Positions 40,057-41,128 of a stretch of DNA of 41,128 bases are shown here, one piece after another; the first letter of the stretch is position 1, and every line of letters starts with the position of its first letter. Position numbers and translations under genes: made by a program. The DNA is from Syntrophus sp. (in: bacteria) (GTDB lineage: Bacteria > Desulfobacterota > Syntrophorhabdia > Syntrophorhabdales > Syntrophorhabdaceae): the NCBI GenBank assembly GCA_013824645.1, contig PNOF01000019.1, forward strand, positions 1 through 41,128, given 5' to 3'. Below the pieces are notes generated by a model that was not told the origin of the DNA, searched no databases, and saw only the letters and a program-made list of their open reading frames with translations.

Positions 40057-40881
40057 CTACCTTCCCCTTTCGCCCCTCTGCTCTCTCATTCCAGATCTCA
40101 GAGTCCACCCTGTGGGGCTTGCACAATACTTATTCCTTGCATCAACCGGATAGGGCGTTCTCTCGGAGTCCACTAAAACCGTGAAACAAGTATCAAAACG
40201 CTGAAAAGTATACCGGGTGCGGGGGAACTGGTATTCCGTCAAACCATGGGGGATGTTCGTATTGTCAACCTTTACTACAATCTGATCGCGGTCCTGGATC
40301 TGGATAGTTCCCCGGATAGGCCTTCCATCATTTCTGAGCTTTACCCTGAATCTGATTTCCTGACCAGGGGAAGCAGGATCAGGTTCCATCTCGAGATCTT
40401 CAACATACAGTGACCCGGTCGCCTTATCACTCAGCGTCCATCCCGAATATGTTTTTTTGGCACAGAACTGCCTTGCCGCATCGATAGGTGTCCGGGTACG
40501 TTCAATGTCCGCCGCAACAGTAAAGCAATGGTCTGAACCGGAGAATCGATAACTCGTCTCCGGAAAAGCAACCTGATTATCTCCCGGTCTCAGAACAGCA
40601 TTTGTTACCTCACTTATGATCTGGTCTCTGTCCTTAATAAGGATGGTAACCTTGCCGGAATAACGAGAACTGTTCGTAATAGATGCCCGGAAAGCCAATC
40701 GCTGACCTTCCCGAACAGGGTCCGGAGTGAATTCCAATTGATGGACCTTGAGGTCTTCGGAACGAATACTCTGTTCTTTTCCTCCCAAAAGCCCTTCCAC
40801 GAGCCTATCCAGCTGAGCATGAGCAAGAGCAGGAAACATCAACAGACATCCGACTAAAAAAAACATCCACTGTTTTTTCAT
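40057..40881 (-). CDS. Exported protein with two tandem Ig-like (CARDB-type) repeats
   Basis: A 274-residue protein with a signal peptide (FFLVGCLLMFPALAHA, about 1-22). Two homologous repeats of about 105 residues (near 42-148 and 158-262) each contain EPDP/TPDP at the start, a KDRDQI or QDRDQI strand, CFTV, ERT-x-x-P-x-DA and a closing C-A-...-GWTL. Each repeat has two cysteines that may form a disulfide. The fold is probably beta-sandwich like CARDB adhesion modules. The C-terminus is basic (MREQRGERGR). Function unknown; extracytoplasmic. Confidence 0.7.
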   Translation of the reverse strand: MKKQWMFFLVGCLLMFPALAHAQLDRLVEGLLGGKEQSIRSEDLKVHQLEFTPDPVREGQRLAFRASITNSSRYSGKVTILIKDRDQIISEVTNAVLRPGDNQVAFPETSYRFSGSDHCFTVAADIERTRTPIDAARQFCAKKTYSGWTLSDKATGSLYVEDLEMEPDPASPGQEIRFRVKLRNDGRPIRGTIQIQDRDQIVVKVDNTNIPHGLTEYQFPRTRYTFQRFDTCFTVLVDSERTPYPVDARNKYCASPTGWTLRSGMREQRGERGR

Positions 40882-40995
40882 AACACCTTCTCCTTTTTTC
40901 TATCATATAGTAGGGTAATAACAGTCTCCACAATCCATAAATAGCATTATCTGAAATTTTATCATCTTCGTAAACGTTTATCAAAAAAATAGCAC

Positions 40996-41128
40996 CTACT
41001 TTTTATGTTCTCCCTCCCTTTTTTCAGATTTTCCTTGAGGCTGAGAGCGCTGCTGCTCTTCTCTCTGCGGCTCGTTAACTTTCTCCTGATGTTCTTGTTT
41101 TGGCTCCTGAACTTGTGGTTGTTTGTGC
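40996..41128 (-). CDS. 3' end of a Gln/Glu-rich protein, cut by the window edge
   Basis: On the minus strand an open frame from the window edge runs 43 codons to TAG at 40996-40998. It encodes a low-complexity, hydrophilic tail (QPQVQEPKQEHQEKVNEP..., then EKREGEHKK). Such tails are typical of envelope or secreted proteins with disordered ends. The start and any domain lie outside the window. Confidence 0.5.
   Translation of the reverse strand, partial: HKQPQVQEPKQEHQEKVNEPQREEQQRSQPQGKSEKREGEHKK

Noticed and set aside
39878-40153. A 91-codon plus-strand frame opposite the repeat protein.
   Set aside because: No binding site, biased composition and overlap with a well-supported minus-strand gene.

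Overview
The window looks like a chromosomal segment of an anaerobic, Gram-negative bacterium, most likely a Desulfobacterota or syntrophic delta-proteobacterium-like lineage (inference from gene content; no 16S rRNA is present). Supporting signs are LPS heptose genes, an Mla-type lipid transporter, a sigma-54 promoter with an NtrC-type regulator, a ThiD-ThiN fusion, a HesB-like protein with an in-frame UGA (selenocysteine), and two members of the oxygen-sensitive 2-hydroxyacyl-CoA dehydratase / double-cubane-cluster family with their ATP-driven activator.

Layout. 1-3880 (minus): thiDN-thiC-xseA. 4000-8562 (plus): an envelope-stress locus, with a -24/-12 promoter, a Spy/ZraP-like periplasmic protein, a glycine-zipper lipoprotein, a second Spy-like protein, a sensor kinase and a sigma-54 activator. 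8630-12184: an Mla-type ABC operon (STAS-MlaE fusion, MlaF, MlaD, lipoprotein). 12335-13596: a cytoplasmic kinase and a single-domain response regulator. 13824-16788: trpS, a small membrane protein, a nested pair of palindromic repeats, an FtsB-like gene and a radical SAM gene. 16790-22371: thioesterase, two heptosyltransferases, a B12-binding radical SAM enzyme, and the split heptose kinase and adenylyltransferase of LPS inner-core synthesis.

22441-25471 is an accessory island. Two 261-bp structured elements in opposite orientation bracket a minus-strand series of integron-type gene cassettes (higBA toxin-antitoxin, a nucleotidyl-cyclase-like protein, a carboxymuconolactone-decarboxylase-like protein) separated by three attC sites, with no integrase in the window. 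The two elements keep an almost identical 22-23 nt loop on stems of entirely different but still complementary sequence. This is a strong hint of a selected hairpin and the most unusual structure I see.

25754-33042 holds the HesB-like selenoprotein gene and, converging on it, a seven-gene minus-strand operon: double-cubane-type reductase, activator ATPase, MetN-MetI-MetQ-like importer, DUF169 protein, and a second reductase-family gene that carries a frameshift and an in-frame palindromic insertion. I read it as an uptake-plus-reduction system for an unknown small substrate (inference). 33481-36361: secreted protein, DUF523, zinc alcohol dehydrogenase and NudC. 36362-41128 is looser: a gene with a premature UGA, a tyrosine-recombinase fragment, secreted proteins and lipoproteins (one with an MVL-type lectin-like domain), an 800-bp gene-free stretch, and a truncated gene at the edge. 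No rRNA, tRNA or CRISPR array was seen.
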